Below are positions 43,522 through 52,065 of a DNA stretch of 64,000 nucleotides, in pieces. The notes under the pieces are model-generated. The model made no database searches. It was not told where the DNA came from and worked only from the letters and a program-made list of their open reading frames with translations. Each line of letters begins with the position of its first letter. Within the stretch, counting starts at the first letter, position 1. Source of the stretch: Paraclostridium dentum (GTDB lineage: Bacteria > Bacillota > Clostridia > Peptostreptococcales > Peptostreptococcaceae); contig NZ_WIPK01000007.1 of NCBI RefSeq assembly GCF_012922555.1, positions 62,001 through 126,000 of the forward strand, given 5' to 3'. The position numbers were made by a program, and so were the translations under genes.

Positions 43522-45129
43522 TCAACTCTGTTTTATAGTAAAGTGCTCTAACTCTTCAATAGTAATTGGCTTAGAATAGAAAAATCCTTGAATATATATT
43601 TTTTCATAATCTATATTCTTTATAATCTCTAATTGCTCATCATTTTCTACACCTTCACATACAATCGATTTATCTAAAACTTTACATATTTCACTCACAA
43701 ACTCAATAATTTTTCTTTTTAATAACGTTGTTTTAATATCATTAATAAAATATTTATCTAGTTTAATTATTTTAGCATCTATCTCATTTAATAAATCTAG
43801 ATTAGAATACTCTACTCCAAAATCATCAATTGCTATAAAAAATCCATGTTCTTTTAAAGTTAATATAGTTTTTTGTATTTTAGATATATCTTTTGATTTG
43901 AACTTTTCTACAACTTCTAGACAAATTAAATCTCTAACAAAATTTGGTCTTTCACTAATTGCTATAAGTTCTTCTATAAACTTTTTATCTTCAATTTCTA
44001 TAAATGATACATTAACAGAAATATACAATTTATTATTTTCATAAAAGCTATATGTTTTTATTTTCTCATGGTCTGCTAAAACTTTCTTTATTATCCATAT
44101 AGATATATCAAATACCATATTACTTTTTTCTATGTCTTCTAAAAAGTAATTTGGTGTTAAAATTCCTTCTTCAGTTTTCATTCTTAAAAGTGACTCTAAC
44201 CCTACAATGTTATTAGTTTTAGGATTTATTATTGGTTGATAATACATTACATACTTATCATTTCTTAAATTTTCATTTATTACTTTTCGCTTACGTATTA
44301 TTCTTGTTTTTCTAAAGATGATGTAATATATAAATATTAATATAAATAAAATTAATACTAAAATGATTTTATTTTTAAAAATATTCTTTGAAAAGTCCTC
44401 ATTATAAATTAAAATTCCATATTTACTTTCTGATAAAACTTCATCAATTTGATTTATAAGTGATTCATTACCTTTAGACCCAGCTATATATACTGGCTCG
44501 CAAGAAAACTCTAAAATTCTATTAAAATTTTGACTTTCTAGATTCTTATTTATAGGAGCTACTATAAAATCTACTTTAGACTCTTTTAAATCATCTTGTG
44601 CTTCTTCATATGAGTTTTCATTTATAAATTCCGGTTGTATATTTTTTTTACTTAGCAAATTTGAAACATATTTATTATTTTGCTCATTTTTTATATATCC
44701 AAATTTTAGACCATTAAGTCCATTTAAATCATTACAGTTTTTATTCTCATTTACATATATAGCATAATTTTCATCTGCTATATAATGATCTGTAAATACA
44801 TAATCATGTTCTCTATCAGGAGTTTTGCTTAAACCAAACAATAAATCAATTTTCCCATTTTTTAAACAATCTAACCCTTCTTGGGTTTTACAGTTAACAT
44901 AAGTATATTTAAATCCTAATTTATTAGAAATAAGTTTTAATAAATCATTATAATACCCACTAGGCTTTGACCCTTTATCAAAGAAATAATAAGATCCATA
45001 TTCATAAAGACCTACCTTAACTTCCTTTTTATTTTCATTAATATTTATATTTGAAAATAAAAAAAAGATAACACTAATTACAATTGTAATTTGGATTATA
45101 TGAATTAAATATTTTTTTAATTTTTTCAT
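43522..45129 (-). CDS. c-di-GMP phosphodiesterase (EAL) with periplasmic solute-binding sensor
   Basis: 535 residues: an N-terminal membrane segment, an extracytoplasmic type 3 solute-binding-like domain (KVGLYEYGSYYFFDKGSKPSG, then KNGKIDLLFGLSKTPDREHDY), a second membrane segment near residue 255 and a C-terminal EAL domain. The signature reads ESL in place of EAL, keeping the catalytic Glu; NVS, the IDDFG Asp pair, the KLDK lysine and CEGVE are present, so activity is likely. It should degrade c-di-GMP in response to an amino-acid-like ligand; the ligand is unknown. Confidence 0.85.
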   Translation of the reverse strand: MKKLKKYLIHIIQITIVISVIFFLFSNININENKKEVKVGLYEYGSYYFFDKGSKPSGYYNDLLKLISNKLGFKYTYVNCKTQEGLDCLKNGKIDLLFGLSKTPDREHDYVFTDHYIADENYAIYVNENKNCNDLNGLNGLKFGYIKNEQNNKYVSNLLSKKNIQPEFINENSYEEAQDDLKESKVDFIVAPINKNLESQNFNRILEFSCEPVYIAGSKGNESLINQIDEVLSESKYGILIYNEDFSKNIFKNKIILVLILFILIFIYYIIFRKTRIIRKRKVINENLRNDKYVMYYQPIINPKTNNIVGLESLLRMKTEEGILTPNYFLEDIEKSNMVFDISIWIIKKVLADHEKIKTYSFYENNKLYISVNVSFIEIEDKKFIEELIAISERPNFVRDLICLEVVEKFKSKDISKIQKTILTLKEHGFFIAIDDFGVEYSNLDLLNEIDAKIIKLDKYFINDIKTTLLKRKIIEFVSEICKVLDKSIVCEGVENDEQLEIIKNIDYEKIYIQGFFYSKPITIEELEHFTIKQS

Positions 45130-45292
45130 ATGTAATTCCCCTTAATATATAACAATTTAGTTATTATATAATTTTTCTTAGCTTTAATAAAGTACCTAAG
45201 TTTATAATATTGGTATAACTCATATGTACACCCTACTCTTATACTTTATACCATTTTCCTATACGACTTACACTTTAAATAAAATTAAAACT

Positions 45293-45306
45293 TTGATTAT
45301 AATCAC
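45293..45306. promoter_or_regulatory. FNR-type box upstream of the cupin genes
   Basis: TTGATTATAATCAC matches TTGAT-N4-ATCAA in nine of ten positions. It lies about 65 bases before the first cupin gene. The Fnr-like regulator encoded at 46093-46803 is the natural binding partner. Confidence 0.55.
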
Positions 45307-45372
45307 ATTTTTATTTTAAGGATTCAAATATAATGTACCTATAAAATAAATACATTAAAAGGAGAGTATGAT

Positions 45373-45711
45373 ATGAGTGAATTAATAAAGAACATTGTAA
45401 AAGGACAAAGCATAGATTTTGATAGTTTAGTAAGTTGCAAAGATGGTCAAATAGAAACAGTTACTATGGCTCAGAAAAAAGGTGTAGGCATAACTGTTCT
45501 AGCATTTGGAAAAGGTGAGGGAGTTGGTCCTCATGCAGCAAAAGGTGATGCTTTAATTTATATACATGAAGGGGTCGCAACTGTAAAAATAGGAGATAAC
45601 TCAATGGAAGCCAATAAGGGTCAATTTGTTGTAATGCCAGCAAATATACCTCATCAAGTAACAGCAAAAGAAGATATGAAAATGCTTTTAGTTGTAGTTA
45701 AGGAGGATTAG
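45373..45711 (+). CDS. Small cupin protein, first of a pair
   Basis: 112 residues, one cupin beta barrel. [21 protein letters not shown] and then [14 protein letters not shown] carry the two cupin motifs, with His at 55 and near 92 and a Glu as probable metal ligands. Such single cupins bind metal or small molecules, and many clostridial ones are redox-linked. AAGGAG precedes the ATG. The paralogue at 45715 starts 3 bases later. Substrate unknown. Confidence 0.75.
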   Translation: MSELIKNIVKGQSIDFDSLVSCKDGQIETVTMAQKKGVGITVLAFGKGEGVGPHAAKGDALIYIHEGVATVKIGDNSMEANKGQFVVMPANIPHQVTAKEDMKMLLVVVKED

Positions 45712-45714
45712 CAT

Positions 45715-46050
45715 ATGAAATACTTAAGAAATATTGAACCTTTTAAAAAAATAGCACTAAATGAAATGATAAGTCACACGGGAAACAAAATTGCTAGCAA
45801 AGCTTTAATAGATAACGATAATACAGAAATAAGATTCTTCTCATTTGCAAAAGGTGAAAGCATAGATAAAGAATATTATGAAATGGAAACTTTATTTGTA
45901 ATGATAGAAGGTAGTTGTAAAATTTTATACAATGAAGATGAAGAGGTAGTATTAAATGAAGGAGACATAGTTGCAATGGAGTCAGATATAAATTACGGAG
46001 TACAGGCTCTAAGTGATGTGAAATTATTTAATATTTTAGTAAAATCATAG
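45715..46050 (+). CDS. Small cupin protein, second of a pair
   Basis: 111 residues. FFSFAKGESIDKEYYEMETLFVMIEGS and EGDIVAMESDINYGVQAL match the cupin shape, but the His ligands of the first copy are replaced (YYEMETLF lacks HxH), so metal binding may be lost. Overlapping ribosome binding site AAGGAGG in the end of the first gene. Functions together with its neighbour in one operon. Confidence 0.65.
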   Translation: MKYLRNIEPFKKIALNEMISHTGNKIASKALIDNDNTEIRFFSFAKGESIDKEYYEMETLFVMIEGSCKILYNEDEEVVLNEGDIVAMESDINYGVQALSDVKLFNILVKS

Positions 46051-46056
46051 ATATAT

Positions 46057-46091
46057 AAAAAAGCTATAGTTATACAACTATAGCTTTTTTT
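46057..46091. terminator. Bidirectional terminator
   Basis: AAAAAGCTATAGT / ACTATAGCTTTTT stem between cupins and the Fnr-like gene. Confidence 0.85.
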
Positions 46092-46092
46092 A

Positions 46093-46803
46093 TTAGTAAA
46101 TAAATTCTTTCAACTGATTTAAATTTTTTATTATTATAGTTTTATTTCCTTTTAATTTTATCGCTCCTATATCTTCAAACATAGGAAGTTTTCTACTTAT
46201 AGTTTCCCTTGTAATCCCGCAGTAATTTCCCATACCTTCTCTACTTATAGGCATCCTAACTATAATTCCTTCATTAGATTTAACTCCGTATTTTTCACTA
46301 AAATCTAAAAGCATGTTTGCTATCCTTGAATGAACATCATTTGTAGCTAAATTTAGTGCTATATTCTCCGTCTCTACTAATCTTTTACTAAGTTGGTTTA
46401 TTATTTTAAAAGCTATATTTGGGTTTTTGCTTAAAACTTCTTCAAAGTTATCTTTAGACATTATACATATGTTAGTTTTTTCTAAGATAGTTGCTGTAAA
46501 ATTGCTAATAGCTCTATTATCAAACAGATTAGATTCTCCAAAAAATTCACCTTCATTTAAAATATGTACTATTTGTTCTTTACCTTCGTTAGTAAGCTTT
46601 GAGAGCTTTACAGATCCACTACTTAAAATAAATAACTTAGACGATTCTTCGCCTTCTGTACAAAGTATATCTCCCTTATTAAAGGTAAGATGAGCCATAT
46701 TAGTAGCTATTTTATTCATCTCATTTTTTTCTAAGGAAGAAAAGATTGGAACTTCTCTTGCATATAATTTACTTTTACAACTTTCACATGTGAATTTCTT
46801 CAA
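46093..46803 (-). CDS. Fnr-like Crp-family regulator with N-terminal CxxC
   Basis: 236 residues. N-terminal CESCKSKLYAREVPIFSSL provides a CxxC pair before the cyclic-nucleotide-like domain (FILSSGSVKLSKL, then GEFFGESNLF). The winged helix carries GNYCGITRETISRKL. The CxxC could hold a redox centre, though a full four-Cys Fnr cluster is not seen. It faces two cupin genes that have an FNR box upstream and probably controls them. Second Crp-family protein in the window. Confidence 0.85.
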   Translation of the reverse strand: MKKFTCESCKSKLYAREVPIFSSLEKNEMNKIATNMAHLTFNKGDILCTEGEESSKLFILSSGSVKLSKLTNEGKEQIVHILNEGEFFGESNLFDNRAISNFTATILEKTNICIMSKDNFEEVLSKNPNIAFKIINQLSKRLVETENIALNLATNDVHSRIANMLLDFSEKYGVKSNEGIIVRMPISREGMGNYCGITRETISRKLPMFEDIGAIKLKGNKTIIIKNLNQLKEFIY

Positions 46804-47073
46804 GAAATCATCTCCTTTATAGGATGTTTAATCCAAAATATCTTAATTGTCAATAATATTATATAATACCCAATATTTATAGAAAATAAATCTAGTATGT
46901 CATTTATAAAATAAAGTTTGTTATATGTTATGATTTACTTATATATACATTATAAAAACGTTGGGAATTAGCCATGTAAAATAATTTTGACATTGTAAAA
47001 CATACTATGTAAAGGTATTTTGATAGACGAATTTAATTAAATATGACAACATTTTGATAGAAGGAGAAACATT

Positions 47074-47481
47074 ATGGAGATTGGAAATAAATTAAAAAAA
47101 TCAAGACTAGAGTCTAAGTTAACTCAAGAAAAAGTAGCAGAAGAAATACAAGTTTCTAGGCAAACTATATCAAATTGGGAAAATGAAAAATCTTATCCCG
47201 ATATTATAAGTGTAATTAAACTAAGTGATTTATATAATATTAGTCTAGATGAATTACTAAAAGGAGATTCTGAGATGATAAAACATTTGGAGGAAAGCAC
47301 AAATATCGTTAGTAGCAATAAAAAACTTTTAATAGCCTTTGGACTAAATATAATGTATTTTATTTTATTCATATTTTTCAATAGCGCAATTTCAAACAAC
47401 AATTATCTAATCATAGGTGCGTCATCAATTGGAATTTTAAGTATAACATCATTATTTTACCAAATAATCAAGAAATTTTAA
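47074..47481 (+). CDS. XRE regulator with C-terminal membrane helices
   Basis: 135 residues. The first 70 are an XRE helix-turn-helix (LKKSRLESKLTQEKVAEEIQ, VSRQTISNWENE); the rest holds two membrane segments (LLIAFGLNIMYFILFIFF, then YLIIGASSIGILSITSLFY). Membrane-tethered XRE regulators of this kind often control a neighbouring membrane gene. It is followed 11 bases later by such a gene. AAGGAG precedes the ATG. Confidence 0.82.
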   Translation: MEIGNKLKKSRLESKLTQEKVAEEIQVSRQTISNWENEKSYPDIISVIKLSDLYNISLDELLKGDSEMIKHLEESTNIVSSNKKLLIAFGLNIMYFILFIFFNSAISNNNYLIIGASSIGILSITSLFYQIIKKF

Positions 47482-47492
47482 GGAGAATTTAT

Positions 47493-47813
47493 ATGAGCTG
47501 GTATTTAATTGTATTAGTTTTTATTTCAATTTTAGGAGCATCAACTCTAGCTTATCAGGTTTTTAAAATGACAGAACTTGATGCAAAAAGTAGAGGTTTT
47601 AAGCATCCAAAAGCTTGGGGATTTTTTGCACTAGGCGGAAATAATAGTAGTGGTTTATTGCTATATTTGATAGGAAGAAAAAAGTATTTATCTACTATGA
47701 ATGATGTAGATAAACAAATAATCGAATCCAGAAAAAAGAAAGCTGGAATTTCTTTGATCTTCTTTGCATTATCAACAATAGCTCTATTCGCAGTTTTTGT
47801 TTTAGAATTTTAG
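47493..47813 (+). CDS. Membrane protein partner of XRE regulator
   Basis: 106 residues. An N-terminal membrane helix (SWYLIVLVFISILGASTLA), a polar middle (ELDAKSRGFKHPKAWGFFALGG) and a further hydrophobic C-terminal helix (LIFFALSTIALFAVFVLEF). AAGGAG precedes the ATG. Probably co-transcribed with and regulated by the upstream gene. Family not identified. Confidence 0.65.
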   Translation: MSWYLIVLVFISILGASTLAYQVFKMTELDAKSRGFKHPKAWGFFALGGNNSSGLLLYLIGRKKYLSTMNDVDKQIIESRKKKAGISLIFFALSTIALFAVFVLEF

Positions 47814-47906
47814 AGGTAGTATGTTATTAAAATAGATTTATATTGGTAATATTGCACCGTTTAAATCATTTAGAACAAAAAAACACAAGTGTAAAAAATT
47901 TAATTC

Positions 47907-47955
47907 AAAAAGTTAATGCATATAATTTGTTAAATTATATATGCATTAACTTTTT
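47907..47955. terminator. Bidirectional terminator
   Basis: AAAAAGTTAATGCATATAAT / ATTATATATGCATTAACTTTTT stem. Confidence 0.8.
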
Positions 47956-47978
47956 CATAAACTTTAAAAACTAATTTT

Positions 47979-48716
47979 TTATCTAAATTTACTAGCTGAG
48001 ATTAAAAGAAACATAGGTCTCTTAAGTTCATTAATCAGATAAGGATTTTCATCAACCATATCATTTAAAGCTAACAACTCTGAAATCTCATTTATGATAA
48101 ATCCATTTTTTATAAGTGTATTTATATAAGTTTCTACTGTTCTATGATATTTAACAACATCTTCACCTAAAAAATTAGTATGTCTAATACTTTCATCTAA
48201 ATAGTTATCAATTGGCCAATGGGTTATCTCATTATCAGCAGTGTATTCAAAGTCTTGTTTCTCATTACTGGTAAATATAGGGTGTTCCACTGAAAATATA
48301 AAATCTCCATTTTTCTCTAAAATATTATAGGCCTTCTTACATATGATCTCAAAGTCTTTTACATAATGAAGTGCTAATGAACTAATTACCAAATCAAATG
48401 ATTTGTCTTTAACATCTAAATCTTCCATAGCAATACATTTATATTCAATATTATTCTGATGAGTAGTCTCTTTAGCCCTATTTATCATATTTTTTGAAAT
48501 ATCAATTCCTAATACATATTTTGCTCCATTTTCACTAGCATATCTACAATGCCAACCAAATCCACAACCAATATCAAGAACATTTTTATCATTGAATTTT
48601 GGTAACATTTCTTTTAGTATTGGCCATTCACCTGCAGATTCTAATCCATCTTTAGACCTTGGCATTTCACTATATTTATTAAAAAATTTTAAATCATCAT
48701 ATTTATTTTCTTTCAT
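47979..48716 (-). CDS. SAM-dependent methyltransferase
   Basis: 245 residues, class I methyltransferase. Motif I is VLDIGCGFGWHCRYA; then YVLGIDISKNMI, SFDLVISSLALHYV and FSVEHPIFTS. The pattern is that of the ubiE/BioC-like family acting on small molecules. It is monocistronic; substrate unknown. Confidence 0.85.
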   Translation of the reverse strand: MKENKYDDLKFFNKYSEMPRSKDGLESAGEWPILKEMLPKFNDKNVLDIGCGFGWHCRYASENGAKYVLGIDISKNMINRAKETTHQNNIEYKCIAMEDLDVKDKSFDLVISSLALHYVKDFEIICKKAYNILEKNGDFIFSVEHPIFTSNEKQDFEYTADNEITHWPIDNYLDESIRHTNFLGEDVVKYHRTVETYINTLIKNGFIINEISELLALNDMVDENPYLINELKRPMFLLISASKFR

Positions 48717-48821
48717 AAAATCACCTCTTTAAGTTGCTTATTTTTTATATAATAATAAAAGTTTATCATATTTATTATCCTCCTAGAATTTTAAAAACAA
48801 TTAAGAATTATTTATGATCAA

Positions 48822-48864
48822 TTAAAAGTAGAGCACTTATTAAATCTAAGTGCTCTACTTTTAA
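48822..48864 (-). terminator. Terminator overlapping CD3324-like stop
   Basis: AAAAGTAGAGCACTTA / TAAGTGCTCTACTTTT, a perfect 16-bp stem. Confidence 0.8.
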
Positions 48865-49130
48865 TAATTGTATTCTCTAATTATTCGTCTTATACTGCTT
48901 TCTGATAAGAAGTATATCTTAGCAAGTTCTTTAATAGAACACCCTTCTTTATACTTAACAGCTATTTCTAAATTTCTATTTCTTAAATCCAATTTAGTTC
49001 CACTTAACTCTCCCCAAGACTTTTTATTTTTAGATTTTCTTGGAATATATAAGTACTCTCCATCTACATAGTTTTGAATTAACTCTAATATCTCTTCTGG
49101 AAGTACATTTTGTGCTTTTTTATATTTCAT
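48861..49130 (-). CDS. CD3324-like helix-turn-helix protein
   Basis: 89 residues. MKYKKAQNVLPEEILELIQN, YVDGEYLYIPRK and a C-terminal resolvase-like helix-turn-helix (GCSIKELAKIYFLSESSIRRII) match the clostridial CD3324 group. AGGAG lies 8 bases upstream of the chosen ATG; the frame is open to 49181 but upstream Mets lack a site. Predicted DNA binding; target unknown. Confidence 0.75.
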   Translation of the reverse strand: MKYKKAQNVLPEEILELIQNYVDGEYLYIPRKSKNKKSWGELSGTKLDLRNRNLEIAVKYKEGCSIKELAKIYFLSESSIRRIIREYNY

Positions 49131-49184
49131 AATCCATGCTCCTATTGCTTTACTTATAGCAAATGAACAAAGACTGCACACATT

Positions 49185-49262
49185 TTATATTTTTTAGTAA
49201 AGCCCCTAACAATTCGTGTATGAATTACAGTCTTTGCTCGGAGCTTGATGCGGAAACTCGTA
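49185..49262. other. Locally GC-richer non-coding patch
   Basis: The stretch from 49204 to 49250 (CAGTCTTTGCTCGGAGC, then TGATGCGGAAACTCG) is clearly richer in G and C than its surroundings. It is upstream of the CD3324-like gene. No known RNA was recognised. Confidence 0.3.
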
Positions 49263-49348
49263 CTAATACATATTTCATAATTTAACACATCCTTAATTCT
49301 TTATATTTATTATAAAACTAAGATTAAATCTCTTAGTATTTGAACACT

Positions 49349-49888
49349 TTATTCCCATTTTTCATAACGTACCATCTGCTCTAAGGATCTACGAGGACGC
49401 TGTTTTGGAGTCTCATCAGCATATCCAATTGTTAAAATACATACTACAAATTTATCATTAGGTATATTAAGAATAGGTCTAACATCATCTTGTTTAAACC
49501 ACGCAGTCCAACAAGTTCCAAGTCCTAAATACTCTGATTGTAAAACCATATGTTCAATAGCAATAGATGTATCTCTAATAATTTGCTTTAACTCAAACTG
49601 AGGTGATAGTTCATCTAAATAAATTCCAGTTGTATCTTCTATTCTACTTTCAATATCTGCAACACATACAATCATAACAGGAGCACTCATCATCCAATCT
49701 TGATTGTGATTAACTTTTGCTAGCTTTTGCTTTGTATCTTCAGCTTTAACTATAATGAAATTCCATGGTTGTGTGTTAGAACCTGAAGGTGCTAGCATAG
49801 CACTTTCTAATATTTTTTGTATTTTACTTTCTTCAACTCCCAATAATTTATATCTACGTATACTTCTACGATTTTTTATTTCTTTCAT
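49349..49888 (-). CDS. Nitroreductase-family protein
   Basis: 180 residues of the short nitroreductase type. KEIKNRRSIRRY, then SAMLAPSGSNTQPWNFIIV and YLGLGTCWTAWF are the FMN-binding segments. It reduces nitro or quinone compounds with NAD(P)H; the physiological substrate is unknown. The start I use is Met3 of the longest frame, spaced well from GAGAGGTGG. Monocistronic. Confidence 0.85.
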   Translation of the reverse strand: MKEIKNRRSIRRYKLLGVEESKIQKILESAMLAPSGSNTQPWNFIIVKAEDTKQKLAKVNHNQDWMMSAPVMIVCVADIESRIEDTTGIYLDELSPQFELKQIIRDTSIAIEHMVLQSEYLGLGTCWTAWFKQDDVRPILNIPNDKFVVCILTIGYADETPKQRPRRSLEQMVRYEKWE

Positions 49889-50100
49889 GTCCATTAACCA
49901 CCTCTCTTTTGTAAATATTTATTAGCTACTAAATATTATAATTTAAATATAACACATTTACTTTTATGTTATCTTAATATTATTAAAAAACAACAGTATA
50001 TAATTTCTAATATATCTAACAATAGATTTCAAAAATTTTTATTGACTTTTTTTATTTATTAGACTATTATCTTTATAAATTATTTTTTAGGAGGATTATT

Positions 50101-50145
50101 ATGAATACACTTATTAGATTAAATTTAATACATCACCATCTCTAG
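50101..50145 (+). CDS. His-rich leader peptide of hisS
   Basis: MNTLIRLNLIHHHL, 14 codons with three consecutive His codons (CATCACCAT at 50131-50139) and a TAG stop. AGGAGG lies 5 bases before the ATG, so it is translated. Ribosome stalling at the His codons would sense low charged tRNA-His. Classical attenuation leader. Confidence 0.85.
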   Translation: MNTLIRLNLIHHHL

Positions 50146-50268
50146 AGACTTGGTCTGTTTAAGCAGATACAAGTCTGTTCGCGTAGGCTTGTATCTCTAG
50201 GAATGATAAATTAAGTGTATTTATAATTTATTAAGCCATGTGGGATATATGCCTACATGGCTTTTTTA
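50146..50268 (+). promoter_or_regulatory. Attenuator with competing hairpins upstream of hisS
   Basis: AGACTTG (50146-50152) can pair with CAAGTCT (50170-50176), or the latter can pair with GGCTTGTATCT (50187-50197); the two are mutually exclusive. TAAGTGTATT (50212-50221) is fully complementary to leader codons 2-5 (50104-50113). A terminator stem AAGCCATGTGGG / CCTACATGGCTT with T run (50233-50268) closes the region. No T-box sequence is present. Confidence 0.75.
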
Positions 50269-50306
50269 ATATTAAAAATAATTTATTCAAATAGGAGCGA
50301 TATTAT

Positions 50307-51602
50307 ATGAAAAACAACTATATAAAACCAAGTATTTTACCAGGATTCATGGAATTATTACCTAATGATCAAGCAATTTTTAACGACATATTAAATAAAA
50401 TAACAAATATATATGAAAATAATGGGTGTTTAGCAATTGATACGCCTATAATAGAAAAATCAAGTTTATTGCTTGCTAAAAGTGGTGGTGAAACAGAAAA
50501 GCAAGTATATAGATTTGAAAAAGGAAAAAATGATTTATCTTTACGATTTGATTTAACAGTGCCTTTTGCAAGATATGTAGCACAACACTATAACGATCTA
50601 GTATTTCCTTTCAAAAAATATCAGCTAGGTAAAGTATATAGAGGCGAAAGAAATCAAAGGGGTAGATACAGAGAATTTTATCAGTTAGATGTAGATGTCA
50701 TTGGAAAAGATAAGCTAAGTGTCTACAATGATGCATGGGTAATTAGTTTAGCATCTAAAGCCTTTAAGTCTATTGGTTTAAACGATTATAAGTTTAAAAT
50801 TAGTAATAGAAAAATATTAAAAGGAGTATTAGCTCAATTACAAATAGACGATGTTCAAGAGGTTATAACGCTAATAGATAAATACGATAAGATAGGTAAA
50901 GATAATTTTAATGATAGTTTACGTGACATTGTTGGAGATGAGAAAAGTAGTTACTTAACTAACTTACTAAACTTTAAAGAATCAAACGAAATTCTATTAG
51001 ATAAGTTGATGAATTTAAACATTCAAAATGAGTTTTTCTCTGAAGGATTAGATGAATTAAAAAAAGTTGTATCTACATTGAAAATTTTAGGTGTAAAAGA
51101 TAATGAATTTGAAGTTGATTTAAAGATAATCAGAGGATTGGATTATTATACAGGAAGTGTGTTTGAAACGTTCCTTATAGGTAATGAACAGTTTGGATCT
51201 ATTTGCTCTGGTGGTAGATATGATAATTTAGCCGAAAATTATACAAATAATATATTACCTGGAGTTGGTATATCTATTGGATTAACAAGATTATTCTTTG
51301 TTTTAAAAGAAATTGGATTCATAGATAGATATAATATAAAATCTAATTCTGATTATTTAATAATACCAATAGGTGATACACTTGAATATAGTGGAAAGGT
51401 TATGTCAGACTTAAATGAAAAAGGATACAACGTAAGTATTTATTTTGAAGATGACAGTTTAAAGAAAAAATTAAGTTACGCAAATAAGTTAAATATAAAT
51501 AATGTAATATTTATTGGAGAAAGTGAAGTTGATAATAATGAGATAAAAATAAAAAATATGATATCTGGAGAAGAAAAAGTTATAAATTATAAAGATCTTT
51601 AA
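50307..51602 (+). CDS. hisS: Histidyl-tRNA synthetase
   Basis: 431 residues, class II synthetase. Motif 2 region VYRGERNQRGRYREFYQLD, the His-specific GLDYYTGSVFE and SGGRYDNL, and motif 3 PGVGISIGLTRL are intact. The C-terminal anticodon-binding domain is present (VMSDLNEKGYNVSIYFEDD). It charges tRNA-His. Full length, so this is an enzyme and not the shorter HisZ regulator. AGGAG precedes the ATG. Control by the His leader just upstream ties expression to histidine supply. Whether another hisS exists elsewhere cannot be seen. Confidence 0.93.
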   Translation: MKNNYIKPSILPGFMELLPNDQAIFNDILNKITNIYENNGCLAIDTPIIEKSSLLLAKSGGETEKQVYRFEKGKNDLSLRFDLTVPFARYVAQHYNDLVFPFKKYQLGKVYRGERNQRGRYREFYQLDVDVIGKDKLSVYNDAWVISLASKAFKSIGLNDYKFKISNRKILKGVLAQLQIDDVQEVITLIDKYDKIGKDNFNDSLRDIVGDEKSSYLTNLLNFKESNEILLDKLMNLNIQNEFFSEGLDELKKVVSTLKILGVKDNEFEVDLKIIRGLDYYTGSVFETFLIGNEQFGSICSGGRYDNLAENYTNNILPGVGISIGLTRLFFVLKEIGFIDRYNIKSNSDYLIIPIGDTLEYSGKVMSDLNEKGYNVSIYFEDDSLKKKLSYANKLNINNVIFIGESEVDNNEIKIKNMISGEEKVINYKDL

Positions 51603-51664
51603 ATCCTGCTTATCTATTTTAAAAATTAAGTTTAAAAGATGTTGAATTGTGATATAATATAAAT

Positions 51665-51791
51665 ATAAAAAAGGAATTGAAGTCTATTCGCAGTAGAGTG
51701 ATATTCCAAATTAATTTATTTGAAATGCTTGAATTTGATTTTTATATCAAGTTCTATACCACTCTTAGTTGGGCGACTAGAGTGGTTTTTT
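51665..51791 (+). ncRNA. Candidate antisense antitoxin RNA
   Basis: A promoter with extended -10 (TGATATAAT at 51650-51658) sends transcription through 51665. A terminator stem CCACTCTTAGT / ACTAGAGTGG with T run closes at 51791. The RNA overlaps the last 76 bases of the toxin gene on the other strand. This is the layout of clostridial type I antitoxins. Confidence 0.7.
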
Positions 51792-51868
51792 AATTTGTCA
51801 TATATGTAATTAGTCAAAAGACCAATACATATAGTGCTTATAGCACTAACAATTATCTTTAGTTCCAT
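51716..51868 (-). CDS. Type I toxin: small hydrophobic peptide
   Basis: 50 residues. An N-terminal membrane helix (IIVSAISTICIGLLTNYIY) is followed by a basic tail with NHSSRPTKSGIELDIKIKF, which matches the tail of clostridial type I toxins (KNH then KSGFEF-KIKF-type). AAGGAGGTG lies 7 bases before the ATG. The extended -10 TGGTATAAT (near 51950-51958, minus strand) sets a start near 51943. A convergent antisense RNA overlaps the 3' end. Toxicity would come from membrane damage when unrepressed. Confidence 0.8.
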   Translation of the reverse strand: MELKIIVSAISTICIGLLTNYIYDKLKNHSSRPTKSGIELDIKIKFKHFK

Positions 51869-51913
51869 ACTTCTCACCTCCTTCCTATTAAGAAGTAGGC
51901 TAGAAAGTTTAAT

Positions 51914-51942
51914 GGAACACCACTCTATAGATTTCAATTCCT
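51914..51942 (-). repeat. 5' UTR copy shared with antitoxin RNA
   Basis: AGGAATTGAAATCTAT (minus strand, from 51942) nearly repeats AGGAATTGAAGTCTAT of the antitoxin RNA (51672-51687). Both continue with TAGAGTG and end in a TTCC that can pair with the GGAA. A paired 5' element at both promoters suggests duplication. Confidence 0.55.
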
Positions 51943-52065
51943 GATTTTTATTATACCATAAAATGTTAGAGTATTTTTTCTAAATTCATACAATAACTAA
52001 TAATATCTATTGAACATACTATTCAGAATAACTTGCTACACCCATAAATCAAATTTTAATTTTTT

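Noticed and set aside
50140-50200. tRNA-like hairpins downstream of the leader peptide
   Set aside because: No anticodon arm, T-loop sequence or acceptor stem can be formed; the hairpins fit attenuation.
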